The position numbers and the translations under genes were made by a program. The notes below the pieces were generated by a model. It had not been told where the DNA came from, ran no database searches, and saw only the letters and a program-made list of their open reading frames with translations. This document shows positions 55,748 to 63,842 of a stretch of 64,000 nucleotides of DNA, piece by piece (the first letter of the stretch is position 1; each line of letters opens with the position of its first letter). The stretch is taken from contig VERE01000005.1 in assembly GCA_018882835.1 (NCBI GenBank), forward strand, positions 25,466 through 89,465, written 5' to 3'. Source of the DNA: Limnohabitans sp. (GTDB taxonomy: Bacteria; Pseudomonadota; Gammaproteobacteria; Burkholderiales; Burkholderiaceae_C).

Positions 55748-56543
55748 AACGCTTTTCGGCCAGTGACGCGACCAATTGGAGCAGCCACAGCAGCGGCAGC
55801 ACGACGACAAGAAAGACCAGGGTGTAGGCAGAGCCAATCTCGATTCGCATCGAGGCGTAGCTGTCAGCCAGTCCCACGGGCAAGGTGCGGGTCAGCGGTG
55901 TGTGCAGCATCCAGGTGAGGTTGAACTCGCCGATCGACAAGGTGAAGACCATCAGCGCGCCGCTGATGATGGCCGGAAAGACCGCCGGCACCAGCACGCC
56001 GATGAAACACTGGGCAAACGAGGCGCCCAGCGTGGAGGCAGCCTCCTCGAGCGCGATCAGCTCGCGGCGTCGGAAGGCTGCAGTCACGGTACGCACCATG
56101 AAAGGCAGGGTGAAAATCATGTGCCCCACCAGCACGAACAAGAAACTCTGGCGGAATTCGCGCAGCTGCCCGTAAGCAAGTATCAGGGCCAGCGCGGTTG
56201 CCAGGCCCGGCACCGCTACGGGCAACGTCAACAGTTCCTCGAACCAGGCCGTCCAGCGCCGGCGCGAACGCGCCAGCGCATAGGCGCAGGGCACGCCCAG
56301 AACGATATTACCGATGACGGCCGCCGTGGCGATCAGTATGGAGGCCATGACGGTCGAACCGTAATTTTCCCAAACCTCCCCCAGCCAGCGCAGGGTGAAC
56401 CCACTGCGCCAGCCCGTGCTGTAATTTTCCATGAGGCCGGCGCTCACCGACAGCAGAACCGGCCCGATCATAAAGTTGGCAACCAAAAGGGTCAGGGCCA
56501 GCAGGATGGGAGCGCCGCGCGTGGACGATGATGCGCTGGACAT
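55737..56543 (-). CDS. ABC transporter permease 2
   Basis: A 268-residue inner-membrane permease of the spermidine/iron/2-aminoethylphosphonate class, with six predicted helices. The EAA loop that contacts the ATPase is LIALEEAASTLGASFAQCFIGVLVPAV near 165. The ATG at 56543 is chosen because upstream sequence lies within the other permease gene. The region is visibly G+C-rich (about 63% in one 60-base sample). Confidence 0.9.
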   Translation of the reverse strand: MSSASSSTRGAPILLALTLLVANFMIGPVLLSVSAGLMENYSTGWRSGFTLRWLGEVWENYGSTVMASILIATAAVIGNIVLGVPCAYALARSRRRWTAWFEELLTLPVAVPGLATALALILAYGQLREFRQSFLFVLVGHMIFTLPFMVRTVTAAFRRRELIALEEAASTLGASFAQCFIGVLVPAVFPAIISGALMVFTLSIGEFNLTWMLHTPLTRTLPVGLADSYASMRIEIGSAYTLVFLVVVLPLLWLLQLVASLAEKRYAT

Positions 56544-56545
56544 GG

Positions 56546-57382
56546 TCAAGCTCCCAGTACTGCGGTGCCGCCAAGTCGGCGGGCGAGCGCCAACGCCGCC
56601 CAAGTCACCAGGCCCAGCGTGATGGACAACGAGGCCGCCAGCGCAAAGTTGGCGTAGTTGGTGAACTCGTTGTAGATGGTGATGGGGATGACCTCGAATT
56701 TGCTGGCCAGCGTGAAGGCCGTCCCGAAAGCGCCCATGGCGGTGGCGAACACGATGGCGCCGCAGGCCAGCGTCGTGGGTGCAAGCTCGGGCAGCCACAC
56801 ATCACGGATGATGTGCCAACGCGAAGCACCCAGCGAGCGCGCAGCTTCCTCTAGCGCCCGGTCCATCGCTTCCGCCGCCGCCGCATAAGAGGCGATGGCA
56901 CGCGGCAAGGAAAAATAGAGGTAAGCCAAGAACAGCCCGACCAAGCCGTAGGCGAAAGTCCAACGGCCCAGGCCGAGCGAGTCGGCCAGCGTGACGATAG
57001 CGCCTTGCCGGCCTCCTAGCAGAATGACAAAGAAGCCGATGATCACGCCTGGGAACGACAACGGCAAGGTGAGCAACGAGATCAGCACGCGCCGCCCAAT
57101 GAAACGGGTGCGCGCCAGGAAAATGCCAACCGCGGCGCCCAGCACCAGCGTGAGGGCTGTGACGGCCAGCGACAGCAGCAATGTGTTGAGCAAGCTGGTG
57201 AGGTACTTGGCCTCGGTCAGCACGACGAAGTAGGTTTGCCAGCCCTTGTCTGCTGGCAAGGCGATCAGTCGCACGATCGGCAGCAACCAGAACGCAGCAA
57301 AGAAGGCGACGGCTGGCGCGATGCACGCCAGCTGCCACCAAGCCTTCGACGCGCGAGCGGTCGCGAACGATGCGCCACTCAC
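56546..57382 (-). CDS. ABC transporter permease 1
   Basis: A 278-residue permease with six predicted helices. The EAA loop reads MDRALEEAARSLGASRWHIIRDVWLPELAP near 190. It starts at GTG one base after the substrate-binding-protein stop, and ends two bases before permease 2. Paired with permease 2 it forms the heterodimeric channel. Confidence 0.9.
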   Translation of the reverse strand: MSGASFATARASKAWWQLACIAPAVAFFAAFWLLPIVRLIALPADKGWQTYFVVLTEAKYLTSLLNTLLLSLAVTALTLVLGAAVGIFLARTRFIGRRVLISLLTLPLSFPGVIIGFFVILLGGRQGAIVTLADSLGLGRWTFAYGLVGLFLAYLYFSLPRAIASYAAAAEAMDRALEEAARSLGASRWHIIRDVWLPELAPTTLACGAIVFATAMGAFGTAFTLASKFEVIPITIYNEFTNYANFALAASLSITLGLVTWAALALARRLGGTAVLGA

Positions 57383-57383
57383 C

Positions 57384-58394
57384 TTACTGGACTTCTTTCA
57401 GGTAGCGGTCCGAGAAGGGCTTCTGCACCTCGGCCATCTTGCCGTAGTCAACAGTCCGGGCGCGGGCGTACTCGCTGGCGGGCAGGAAGCGCGATTGCAC
57501 TTCTTTGGGAATCGCACTGGCGCGTACCGGGCGGAGGTAGGCGTTGGCCCAGATGGCCTGGCCTTCGTCGGAGAGCACAAAGTCCAGCACCTTGCGACCG
57601 TTGTCGGCGTTGGGGCCCTTGTTCACAAGGCTCATGACGTAGGGGACGATCAGCGTTCCTTCTGCCGGGATCACGAACTCGACGTTGGCCTTGTCCTTGT
57701 ACTTGGCGCGGTAAGCATTGAAGTCGTAATCCAGAAGGATTGCAATCTCGCCCGAAAGCACGCGCGCATAAGAAGTCTGTTTGGGAACAATAGGTTCGTT
57801 CTTCATCAAGGCCTTGAAGTAGTCGATGCCAGGGCCGAAGTTGTCCAGCGTGCCGCCGCGCGCCTGATTGACAGCAACCGCACCTACGTAGCCCACAAAA
57901 GCCGATGCAGGATCCAGGTAACCCACCAGGCCTTTGTATTCAGGCTTGAGCAGGTCGGCCCAGGATCGCGGAATCGCCTTGCCCTTGAGTGCATCAACGT
58001 TGACCATGAAGCCCAGAGTGCCCGAGTGGATGGTGAACCAATGGCCGTCGGGGTCCTTCAGGCCGTTGGGGATGTCATTCCAGGAGGACGGCTTGTAGGC
58101 GGTGACCACGCCCTCCTTGCGGGCTTGGATGCCGAAGGTCACGCCCAGGTAGGTCACATCCGCCACGGGGCTGGCCTTCTCCGCAACCAGTTGAGCCAGT
58201 GATTGGCCCGAGTTCTTGTTATCTGGCGGTACGGTGATGCCGGTTTTGGCCTTGATGGCGCGAAGCTGCGATCCCCAGTCGGCCCATTCGGGCGGGCAGT
58301 TGTAACAAACGGCGGTTTGGGCCACAGCTGCCGTGGCGGCAAAGCCCAGGGCCAGTAAACCAGCCCTCGCGATGGTTCTCAAATGGTTGAACAT
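57384..58394 (-). CDS. ABC transporter substrate-binding protein
   Basis: A 336-residue periplasmic binding protein of the family that takes Fe(III), thiamine, polyamines or 2-aminoethylphosphonate. The signal peptide runs to about AAVAQ. KNSGQSLAQLVAEKASPVADVTYLGVTFGIQA and VKPEYKGLVGYLDPASAF-type segments follow. The start has AGGAGGACGCC upstream, the best site of the operon. It has one Cys pair near the mature N terminus (CYNC). The ligand is unknown, but the phosphodiesterase partner suggests a phosphate ester. Confidence 0.88.
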   Translation of the reverse strand: MFNHLRTIARAGLLALGFAATAAVAQTAVCYNCPPEWADWGSQLRAIKAKTGITVPPDNKNSGQSLAQLVAEKASPVADVTYLGVTFGIQARKEGVVTAYKPSSWNDIPNGLKDPDGHWFTIHSGTLGFMVNVDALKGKAIPRSWADLLKPEYKGLVGYLDPASAFVGYVGAVAVNQARGGTLDNFGPGIDYFKALMKNEPIVPKQTSYARVLSGEIAILLDYDFNAYRAKYKDKANVEFVIPAEGTLIVPYVMSLVNKGPNADNGRKVLDFVLSDEGQAIWANAYLRPVRASAIPKEVQSRFLPASEYARARTVDYGKMAEVQKPFSDRYLKEVQ

Positions 58395-58414
58395 GGCGTC
58401 CTCCTATGACAAGG

Positions 58415-59446
58415 TTAGTGGGCCTGGGGGCAGGCCCTTGATGGATAAGCCGCAGGGGCCTGTCCGCACGATTCGCCAGCCCGGAACTGGTGGGCCAGCA
58501 TCACACTTTCACGCGGCGTAGGCCGCTTGCATCGTTCGATTGACTGAACCAACCACTGCACGCCAAGATGGCCGGCTTCATGATTGGGCTGCACGATGGT
58601 CGTCAGCATCGGCATGGTGTCCAGCCCCAAGGCAATGCCATCGAAGCCCACGATGCTGATGTCTTGGGGCACGCTCAGACCTGCCAGTTGTGCAGCTCGC
58701 AAACAACGCAGGGCCAACAAATCATTGGAACAGACAAGAGCGGTCGGCCTGTTGCCAGAATTCAGGTAGGCCACGACCGTCTCGACAGCCGACTCCATAA
58801 AGGGCACCTCCAGCAGGCAAGGCCCTTTGATCTGCGCAAGCTTGAGGCCTTGCAGAAATCCTTTGTATCGCTGCTGAGCGCGGTCCGAGGCGCTCAGGGG
58901 CCCGCTCACCATGGCGAGGCGTCGATGCCCCAAGGCCACCAGGCGAGTCACCACCTCGGCGACCGCGGTTTCGCTGTCGCCGCTGACACACGGGTGTTTG
59001 GGGTGGCGGTTGTAAAGCAGCACATAGGGCTTGCGGGCGCGCTGCAGCTGCCGTAGCGCCTGCGACGTTTGAGGGTTGGAGACCACCAGCAGCAAACCGT
59101 CGACACTGGCGCCCTGCATCAGGCCGACACAACGCGTTTCCAACGCAGCATCGTAATGCGTGGTCATCGGCAGGATGGCGTATCCAGCGGCATGCGCCGC
59201 CTCAGCCACGCCCTCAAGACACTCGGCGAACACGGGATTGGTCAACGTTGGCATCAGCACCCCCAGGACACGGCTGCGACTTGTGCGAAGCGTGCGCGCG
59301 CTGGCATTGGGGACGTAGCCCAGTGCCCTGGCCATGCTGAGCACTTTCTTGCGTGTGGCAACGCTGACCTGATGCGGCGCATTGAACGCACGCGACACAG
59401 TGGCGACGGAGACGCCGCTTTTGCGGGCAACTTCTTGGATGTTCAC
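58415..59446 (-). CDS. LacI-family transcriptional repressor
   Basis: A 343-residue LacI/GalR regulator. The HTH and hinge are NIQEVARKSGVSVATVSRAFNAPHQVSVATRKKVLSMARALGYVPNASARTLR at 2-55, and the sugar-binding-protein-like core follows with VLGVLMPTLTNPVFAE and VGFDGIALGLDTMPMLTTI. GTG at 59446 puts the HTH at the standard position. A perfect 14-bp palindrome is centred about 20 bases upstream. It precedes the binding-protein gene by 20 bases and so likely controls itself and the whole importer operon. Confidence 0.9.
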   Translation of the reverse strand: MNIQEVARKSGVSVATVSRAFNAPHQVSVATRKKVLSMARALGYVPNASARTLRTSRSRVLGVLMPTLTNPVFAECLEGVAEAAHAAGYAILPMTTHYDAALETRCVGLMQGASVDGLLLVVSNPQTSQALRQLQRARKPYVLLYNRHPKHPCVSGDSETAVAEVVTRLVALGHRRLAMVSGPLSASDRAQQRYKGFLQGLKLAQIKGPCLLEVPFMESAVETVVAYLNSGNRPTALVCSNDLLALRCLRAAQLAGLSVPQDISIVGFDGIALGLDTMPMLTTIVQPNHEAGHLGVQWLVQSIERCKRPTPRESVMLAHQFRAGESCGQAPAAYPSRACPQAH

Positions 59447-59459
59447 GGATGGCGAATGA

Positions 59460-59473
59460 TGTAATCGATTACA
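59460..59473. promoter_or_regulatory. LacI-type operator palindrome
   Basis: TGTAATCGATTACA, a perfect 14-bp palindrome with the central CG typical of LacI-family operators. It lies 13 bases before the lacI-like GTG, where a bound repressor would block the operon promoter. No second copy was seen near the binding-protein gene. Confidence 0.75.
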
Positions 59474-60140
59474 GTATCCGCGAATTTTGTGAAATCTTGA
59501 TGACACCTGTCATGCGGGCAAACCCTTCACTCGTCAAATTGGTTTCAATGCGACGGCGGTCTGATTTAGTGCTGAAACTAGCAGGGTTGAAGTTGAGCGG
59601 CAGAGACGAAAGTCGCAAGTGGAAATGATTGAACACTTCTACGTCCAGCCAACTTAGCCTACTCCTTGCGCAATCGCGTGATGTTTCTCACAGGGCTGTG
59701 GTCTGGAATACGAGTATCAGAAATCGCGAGCCATTCAGTTGGCGGTTACTGCCATCACTCAGATCAACTTCAATGGTGGTCTCACAAAGGTGGACGAACA
59801 ATGGACACATACAACTCCAGACTGCGGCGTTGGGACTGAATCTTCCTATTTCTTGCGGCAACGCTGAACAAGTAGTGAATGTCAAAAAGGCGCATCTCAA
59901 TTCAATGATGCTAGCGAAGCATGAAACGCTAGCAGGGATGGATAGTCAGCCCCCTACCCTTGCGCCTGAATCACACGACTGGGGCAAGCACGCAATAACC
60001 GACACTTCATCACGCGGGGATCAATGCAAAGTGTCGGTTCAACCGACACCTTGTGATCAGGGGCTCAGCAGAAATGCTTTCGAGAGCCTCACTGGGTAGT
60101 GCAGTACCCCTGGTTGGCAATCACTGCTTGACCTCATAAA
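59474..60140. other. 667-base stretch without a convincing gene
   Basis: Short open frames occur on both strands, but none has a ribosome-binding site or recognised family. The right end holds one copy of the 29-bp direct repeat (59996-60024) and a stem GTGTCGGTT/AACCGACAC (60031-60049). AACCGACACTT at 59997 is also the inverse of AAGTGTCGGTT at 60029, so three related arms alternate here. This looks like the edge of an inserted element. Confidence 0.4.
59996..60024 (+). repeat. 29-bp imperfect direct repeat, left copy
   Basis: It matches 61795-61823 at 25 of 29 positions, sharing the core TTCATCACGC. The two copies bracket 1.8 kb with the zeta-like toxin pair and the XRE and integrase remnants. 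It could be the footprint of an integration or a dispersed extragenic element. Confidence 0.55.
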
Positions 60141-60161
60141 ATGCATCCATCGGCTGGACTG

Positions 60162-60701
60162 ATGTCAGCTTACACGCCCCGAATTAGTTTGAAAAAAATC
60201 ATCATCATCGCAGGCCCCAACGGCGCAGGAAAAACCACCTTCGCCCGGGATTTCCTGCCTGCTGAGGCTCAAACGCTGAAATTCGTCAATGCGGATTTGA
60301 TTGCTGCTGGCTTGGCCCCCTTCAACCCAGAAAGCGCCGCATTCAAAGCTGGTCGGTTGATGCTGGAAGAGATTGACGAGTGTGCCGAAGCTGGTAAAAG
60401 CTTTGCGTTTGAAACCACACTGTCTGGACTCACCTACTTGAAGAAGATTGCTGTTTGGCAGGCTCTGGGGTATCAAGTCAAGCCGTGGTTTCTGTCATTA
60501 CCAAATGCAGATATGGCTGTATCCCGGGTTGCACGTCGCGTCGCTCAGGGTGGACACAACATTCCTGAAGACATCATCCGCAGACGCTTCAAAGCTGGCC
60601 TGGACCATTTCTACAACAACTACAGCAAAATTGTGAACTCATGGGCCTTGTACGACAGCTCTGGCATGAGCCCCAAACTGATTGATTGGAGCAATCGATG
60701 A
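60162..60701 (+). CDS. Zeta-toxin-like P-loop kinase
   Basis: A 179-residue P-loop protein of the zeta toxin family. Walker A GPNGAGKTT is at 18-26, FVNADLIAAGLAPFNPE supplies the substrate-side Asp, FAFETTLSG is a family block near 82, and RVARRVAQGGHNIPEDIIRRRF (from about 124) holds the arginines that bind ATP phosphates. Zeta enzymes phosphorylate UDP-GlcNAc and block wall synthesis; whether this branch does so is uncertain. An ATG at 60141 is an alternative start. It overlaps the next small gene by four bases. Confidence 0.8.
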   Translation: MSAYTPRISLKKIIIIAGPNGAGKTTFARDFLPAEAQTLKFVNADLIAAGLAPFNPESAAFKAGRLMLEEIDECAEAGKSFAFETTLSGLTYLKKIAVWQALGYQVKPWFLSLPNADMAVSRVARRVAQGGHNIPEDIIRRRFKAGLDHFYNNYSKIVNSWALYDSSGMSPKLIDWSNR

Positions 60702-60904
60702 ACACCAAAGACATTCGCACCTCGACGGATCCGGATTTGGCAGGTTCCTTCGCGGCCATGGAACGTGCCGCCCGTGCTGCTCAAGATCTTGCAATCAAAA
60801 CCAACACCAGCATCGTCGTTGCCATCGATGGCAAGACCACTGAACTCTCAGCCGCCGACTTGATCAAGCTTCGTGACCAAGAGTCCCCGAATTCGCAACA
60901 CTGA
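60698..60904 (+). CDS. Small partner of the zeta-like protein (putative antitoxin)
   Basis: A 68-residue acidic-to-neutral protein whose ATG overlaps the toxin stop (ATGA). A predicted helix (residues 10-32) is followed by a beta segment (TSIVVAIDGKTTEL) and a short helix. I recognise no named family. Small size and translational coupling suggest an antitoxin, though in epsilon-zeta systems the antitoxin gene usually comes first. Confidence 0.6.
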   Translation: MNTKDIRTSTDPDLAGSFAAMERAARAAQDLAIKTNTSIVVAIDGKTTELSAADLIKLRDQESPNSQH

Positions 60905-60931
60905 ATTACTGTGGCAGGACTGGCTTTCCCA

Positions 60932-61132
60932 TCACCCAGCCAACTTAGCCGCAACCGCCCGCTTGCCCAACTTTCTCACCGCTGCAATAGCCGCCAACTG
61001 ACTGGCGCGCGGCTTGGTCTTGCCCGTTTCCCAGTGATACACGCTTTGGGCGGACACACCCAGCAGTTGACCCATCTCAGCAGCGCTGATACCCAACTTC
61101 TTGCGCAGGTAGCACTGGAGTTGATGGACCAT
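60932..61132 (-). pseudogene. XRE-family regulator remnant (C-terminal HTH only)
   Basis: The last 66 codons of a minus-strand frame encode a helix-turn-helix: LRKKLGISAAEMGQLLGVSAQSVYHWETGKTKPRASQLAAIAAV, then KLGKRAVAAKLAG and a stop. Proteins with this C-terminal HTH normally carry a longer N-terminal part. Upstream of about 61132 the sequence belongs to the opposite-strand integrase remnant, so the gene is 5'-truncated at a rearrangement junction. Confidence 0.65.
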
Positions 61133-61147
61133 CAGCGTGTGAGATTG

Positions 61148-61654
61148 ATGCGGGGTGAGCTCACACAGGCAACGCAGGAAAATGACCACAACAGGCTGCG
61201 GCGGGACATCTTGCCTTTCTTTGGCAACTACGAGGTAAAAGACGTTGACTACAACGTGATTGACGCCTATATCAATCAGCTGACCATTCAAACAGGGCGT
61301 GGCAGAGCAGGCGTGTTGTCCAGCGGCAGCATTCAACTGCATCTCACACAGATTGGCAAGATTCTGCGCTTTGCCCGCAGGCATGGACTGATTGATGCGT
61401 TGCCTGCCATGCCCACGCTGCGAAAGCAGGAGCGCAGCAGGGACTATTTCACGCCTGATGAAGTTAGAAGGCTACTGGCTACTGCTCATTCACTTGTTGG
61501 CGATACAGATGTCATACGCATCAAGCGCACAGGCAAGTTCATCCGAAATGTGGAAATCAGCGAGGACATAGGCGACTTGATCGAGTTCATGCTTCACACA
61601 TTTGTGCGCCCCACAGACTTGAAGGTTTTGCAGCATCAGCAGGTGCAGGCTTGA
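61148..61654 (+). pseudogene. Tyrosine recombinase remnant
   Basis: About 168 codons resemble the N-terminal core-binding domain of a phage-type integrase (RRDILPFFGNYEVKDVDYNVIDAYINQL; GSIQLHLTQIGKILRFARRHGLI) and the start of the catalytic domain (FMLHTFVRPTDLKVLQ, with the first catalytic Arg). The frame then stops, so the His-x-x-Arg and Tyr parts are absent. Its 5' side abuts the XRE remnant on the other strand. Confidence 0.65.
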
Positions 61655-61794
61655 AGGGCAGTGGCCCCGGCGAAGGATGCAAGTGGCCCGAGTGCAAGCA
61701 CTAATCGAGTGGCTGAAAAACCGTGGCTTGTAATCTTAAAATCTGGCAAAGTTCCAAAGTGGTCATTGACTGAATTTCTGTGAACGTTGACTCA

Positions 61795-61823
61795 TAGCCG
61801 ACAATTCATCACGCAGGGCTCAA
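61795..61823 (+). repeat. 29-bp imperfect direct repeat, right copy
   Basis: The partner of 59996-60024, same orientation, 25 of 29 identical. It lies in a 250-base stretch after the integrase remnant that holds no gene, apart from a short protein-like frame end (ALIEWLKNRGL, stop at about 61733). Confidence 0.55.
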
Positions 61824-61907
61824 GTTCCATGCAATTGATGGTTGGTGACAAACCCTCAAGCATCCGAACTGCTGGCCGGCAAATCTATCAGGTTGTAACA
61901 GAGGCGC

Positions 61908-62783
61908 CTACTTATTGCTGAGCTTCTCGATGAGGAAAGCGATCATTTCCTCGATGCCTTGTTGAGTGATCTCGGGATTAGAAACATTGCGGTTCTCACA
62001 GCCCTTGCCCTTGCAGGCCACGGCCTCGAAAAAGCTGTAGGTGCGGCCATGATCCCACCCGCGGGTCGCACCATCGAACAGCCGAATCGAGATCACTGAT
62101 TTTGCTTCCTCCCCCATGGCCGTGACCATGCTGGCACACGACTGTGGATCTCTGTCTTCATAGTCGTCCATGGTTCCAGCAAAGATCCTAACTGGGGCAC
62201 CAGAGTAACGGCTGTAGGCATCCGCCGGAATCTGCGGCAGGGATCGGCCAGAACGAACGAACCGCTCGATGATGAAACAGGGCGGATAGAAGGGAACATG
62301 CGCCGCGAATGACGGAAACGAGGAATCGGAGTAGCTCTCACGAGCCCAGCGCGTCGCGCTGAGTAAGGTGAGAGTGCCACCATAACTACCTCCTGAAATC
62401 GCGATGCGAGCTTTGTCCACACCAGGAACCTGCGCCAGGTAACGCAAGGCACCATAAACTTGTGGCAGATAGCTGGCAGCCACACGTTCGCGCTGCATCA
62501 CAGTCGTGAATAGGCAGGGCTCGAGGGTGAAAAAGCCAGCTGCATTCAGGGCAGTCGCATAGGCACCCGTCTGGCTGTTAACACATCCGCCGCCGTGGTG
62601 CAAAAGAACTACAGCTGGAGCTCCCTTAGCACCCGCAGCGCTGTCTGCCGGCTTACCCAGTATGGCGGAAACGGATTGGTTAGACCTAATGGCATTGAAG
62701 CGCACCTCACTGGCCTTAACTTGCAACGCGAAAACCTGAGATAGTGCGACCAGTGCCGCAACAGCTGCCCACTTGTTGACCAT
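61908..62783 (-). CDS. Exported dienelactone-hydrolase-like alpha/beta hydrolase
   Basis: A 291-residue alpha/beta hydrolase with an N-terminal signal peptide (MVNKWAAVAALVALSQVFALQVKAS). LLHHGGGCVNSQTGAYA (60-76) is the oxyanion region, and the nucleophile is Ser133 in ISGGSYGG. The acid Asp is in FAGTMDDYEDRD and the His in GWDHGRTYSFFEAVA. ATG 62783 has AGGGGAC upstream. Periplasmic members act on esters or antibiotics; the substrate is unknown. It stands alone between remnant DNA and the tRNA gene. Confidence 0.8.
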   Translation of the reverse strand: MVNKWAAVAALVALSQVFALQVKASEVRFNAIRSNQSVSAILGKPADSAAGAKGAPAVVLLHHGGGCVNSQTGAYATALNAAGFFTLEPCLFTTVMQRERVAASYLPQVYGALRYLAQVPGVDKARIAISGGSYGGTLTLLSATRWARESYSDSSFPSFAAHVPFYPPCFIIERFVRSGRSLPQIPADAYSRYSGAPVRIFAGTMDDYEDRDPQSCASMVTAMGEEAKSVISIRLFDGATRGWDHGRTYSFFEAVACKGKGCENRNVSNPEITQQGIEEMIAFLIEKLSNK

Positions 62784-62962
62784 CACGAATTGTCCCCTGT
62801 TTACGTCGCGTTCATCAAAATCGGATTTGCCGATATTCAAGCGAATTCAATACCGGAAAGCTACACAGCAGTGTCATGTAAAACGACCCCTCTAAGAGTT
62901 GTAAACCTTCCACCCCAACACGAATCAGACAAGCTCACCTGTCGACTCTGAACCATTCTGTG

Positions 62963-62968
62963 TAGAAT
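62963..62968 (+). promoter_or_regulatory. Possible -10 box of the tRNA-Ala gene
   Basis: TAGAAT matches TATAAT at five of six bases, with an A+T-rich start region and the tRNA 5' end 12 bases downstream. No good -35 box was found at 17 bases upstream. Confidence 0.35.
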
Positions 62969-62979
62969 AAAAACACTGT

Positions 62980-63055
<76 letters not shown>

Positions 63056-63114
63056 AAATTCGGCTCTTCCCCACTAACGGGCGATGACGCATTCAGCGCC
63101 CGACTGTTCTCAAC

Positions 63115-63450
63115 TTGGGGCTCTTCCCGAGTTCGGCCCTTTTCTGCCCTCTGCTCACTCGGAATCTCTGCCAACTTTTTCGCCGTAGCACACGGTATGT
63201 GGTGCTGACTCGTCGGATGGTGGCCCTGGGCCCGAATCTAGGCGAGCCTCACACCAAGGCGATGAAGGACGGCTTGTTTGAACTTCGACTTAAGGGCGCA
63301 GAAGGCATTGCCCGCGTGTTTTACTGCACGCAGGTGGGCCGACGGATCGTGATGTTGCACAGTTTCGTGAAAAAGACCAACCGCACGCCCACGCGCGAGT
63401 TGGATACAGCGATGAGTCGCTTGAAAGAGGTGAAGCATGAAAACGCATGA
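63115..63450 (+). pseudogene. HigB/RelE-type toxin, 5' end lost
   Basis: From about 63193 the frame encodes RYVVLTRRMVALGPNLGEPHTKAMKDGLFELRLKGAEGIARVFYCTQVGRRIVMLHSFVKK, the body of a Gp49/HigB-type mRNA interferase. The usual first 20-25 residues are missing: upstream sequence in this frame has no similarity, and no ribosome-binding site serves an internal start. The C terminus overlaps the antitoxin start, as in intact higBA pairs. It is probably inactive. Confidence 0.65.
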
Positions 63451-63724
63451 CGAAGTGGTCAAGGCACTGATGAGACGCTCTGGCGTGAAAATCGAGGTTG
63501 AACGTATCGAACGGGAAGAAGGTGAGCTGCTCGACGCCTTGCTCAAGGCCAGGCAGGAAGCCGGCTTGACGCAGGCGGAGCTCGCTGAACGGATGGGCAC
63601 GCAAGCGCCATCGGTGGCCCGGCTCGAGAAATCTCTGGCAACGGGGAAACATTCACCATCGGTCGCCACCCTGCGCCGCTATGTACAAGCGTGTGGCAAG
63701 AATCTGCGGTTGCAGGTCTGCTGA
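63437..63724 (+). CDS. HigA-like XRE antitoxin
   Basis: A 95-residue protein with a helix-turn-helix at about 37-92: LLKARQEAGLTQAELAERMGTQAPSVARLEKSLATGKHSPSVATLRRYVQACGK. GAGGTGAAGC precedes the ATG, inside the toxin frame. In this family it binds the toxin and represses the operon. With the toxin 5' end lost it may be a solitary regulator. Confidence 0.82.
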   Translation: MKTHDEVVKALMRRSGVKIEVERIEREEGELLDALLKARQEAGLTQAELAERMGTQAPSVARLEKSLATGKHSPSVATLRRYVQACGKNLRLQVC

Positions 63725-63842
63725 TTTACTTTCAAGCGGGTGTAAGCACGCAGATTTACGCCAAGATGATTCGAATGCTTGAACTGGGCACCCTCGATAT
63801 CGCCCACCCGGACCCGTGGCGTTCGTCTTTGCGTTGATGCCG

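Noticed and set aside
57246..58202. 318-codon plus-strand ORF opposite the ABC binding protein
   Set aside because: It mirrors the codon structure of a clear binding-protein gene, has no family features, and lies in a high-G+C region where antisense frames stay open by chance.
59629..60099. 156-codon plus-strand ORF left of the zeta-like gene
   Set aside because: No ribosome-binding site, no recognisable fold, and its end runs through the repeat and hairpin structure at 59996-60049.
60911..61654. Single 247-codon ORF read as one integrase
   Set aside because: Its first 75 or so codons are the antisense of an XRE remnant; only the part from about 61148 resembles an integrase.
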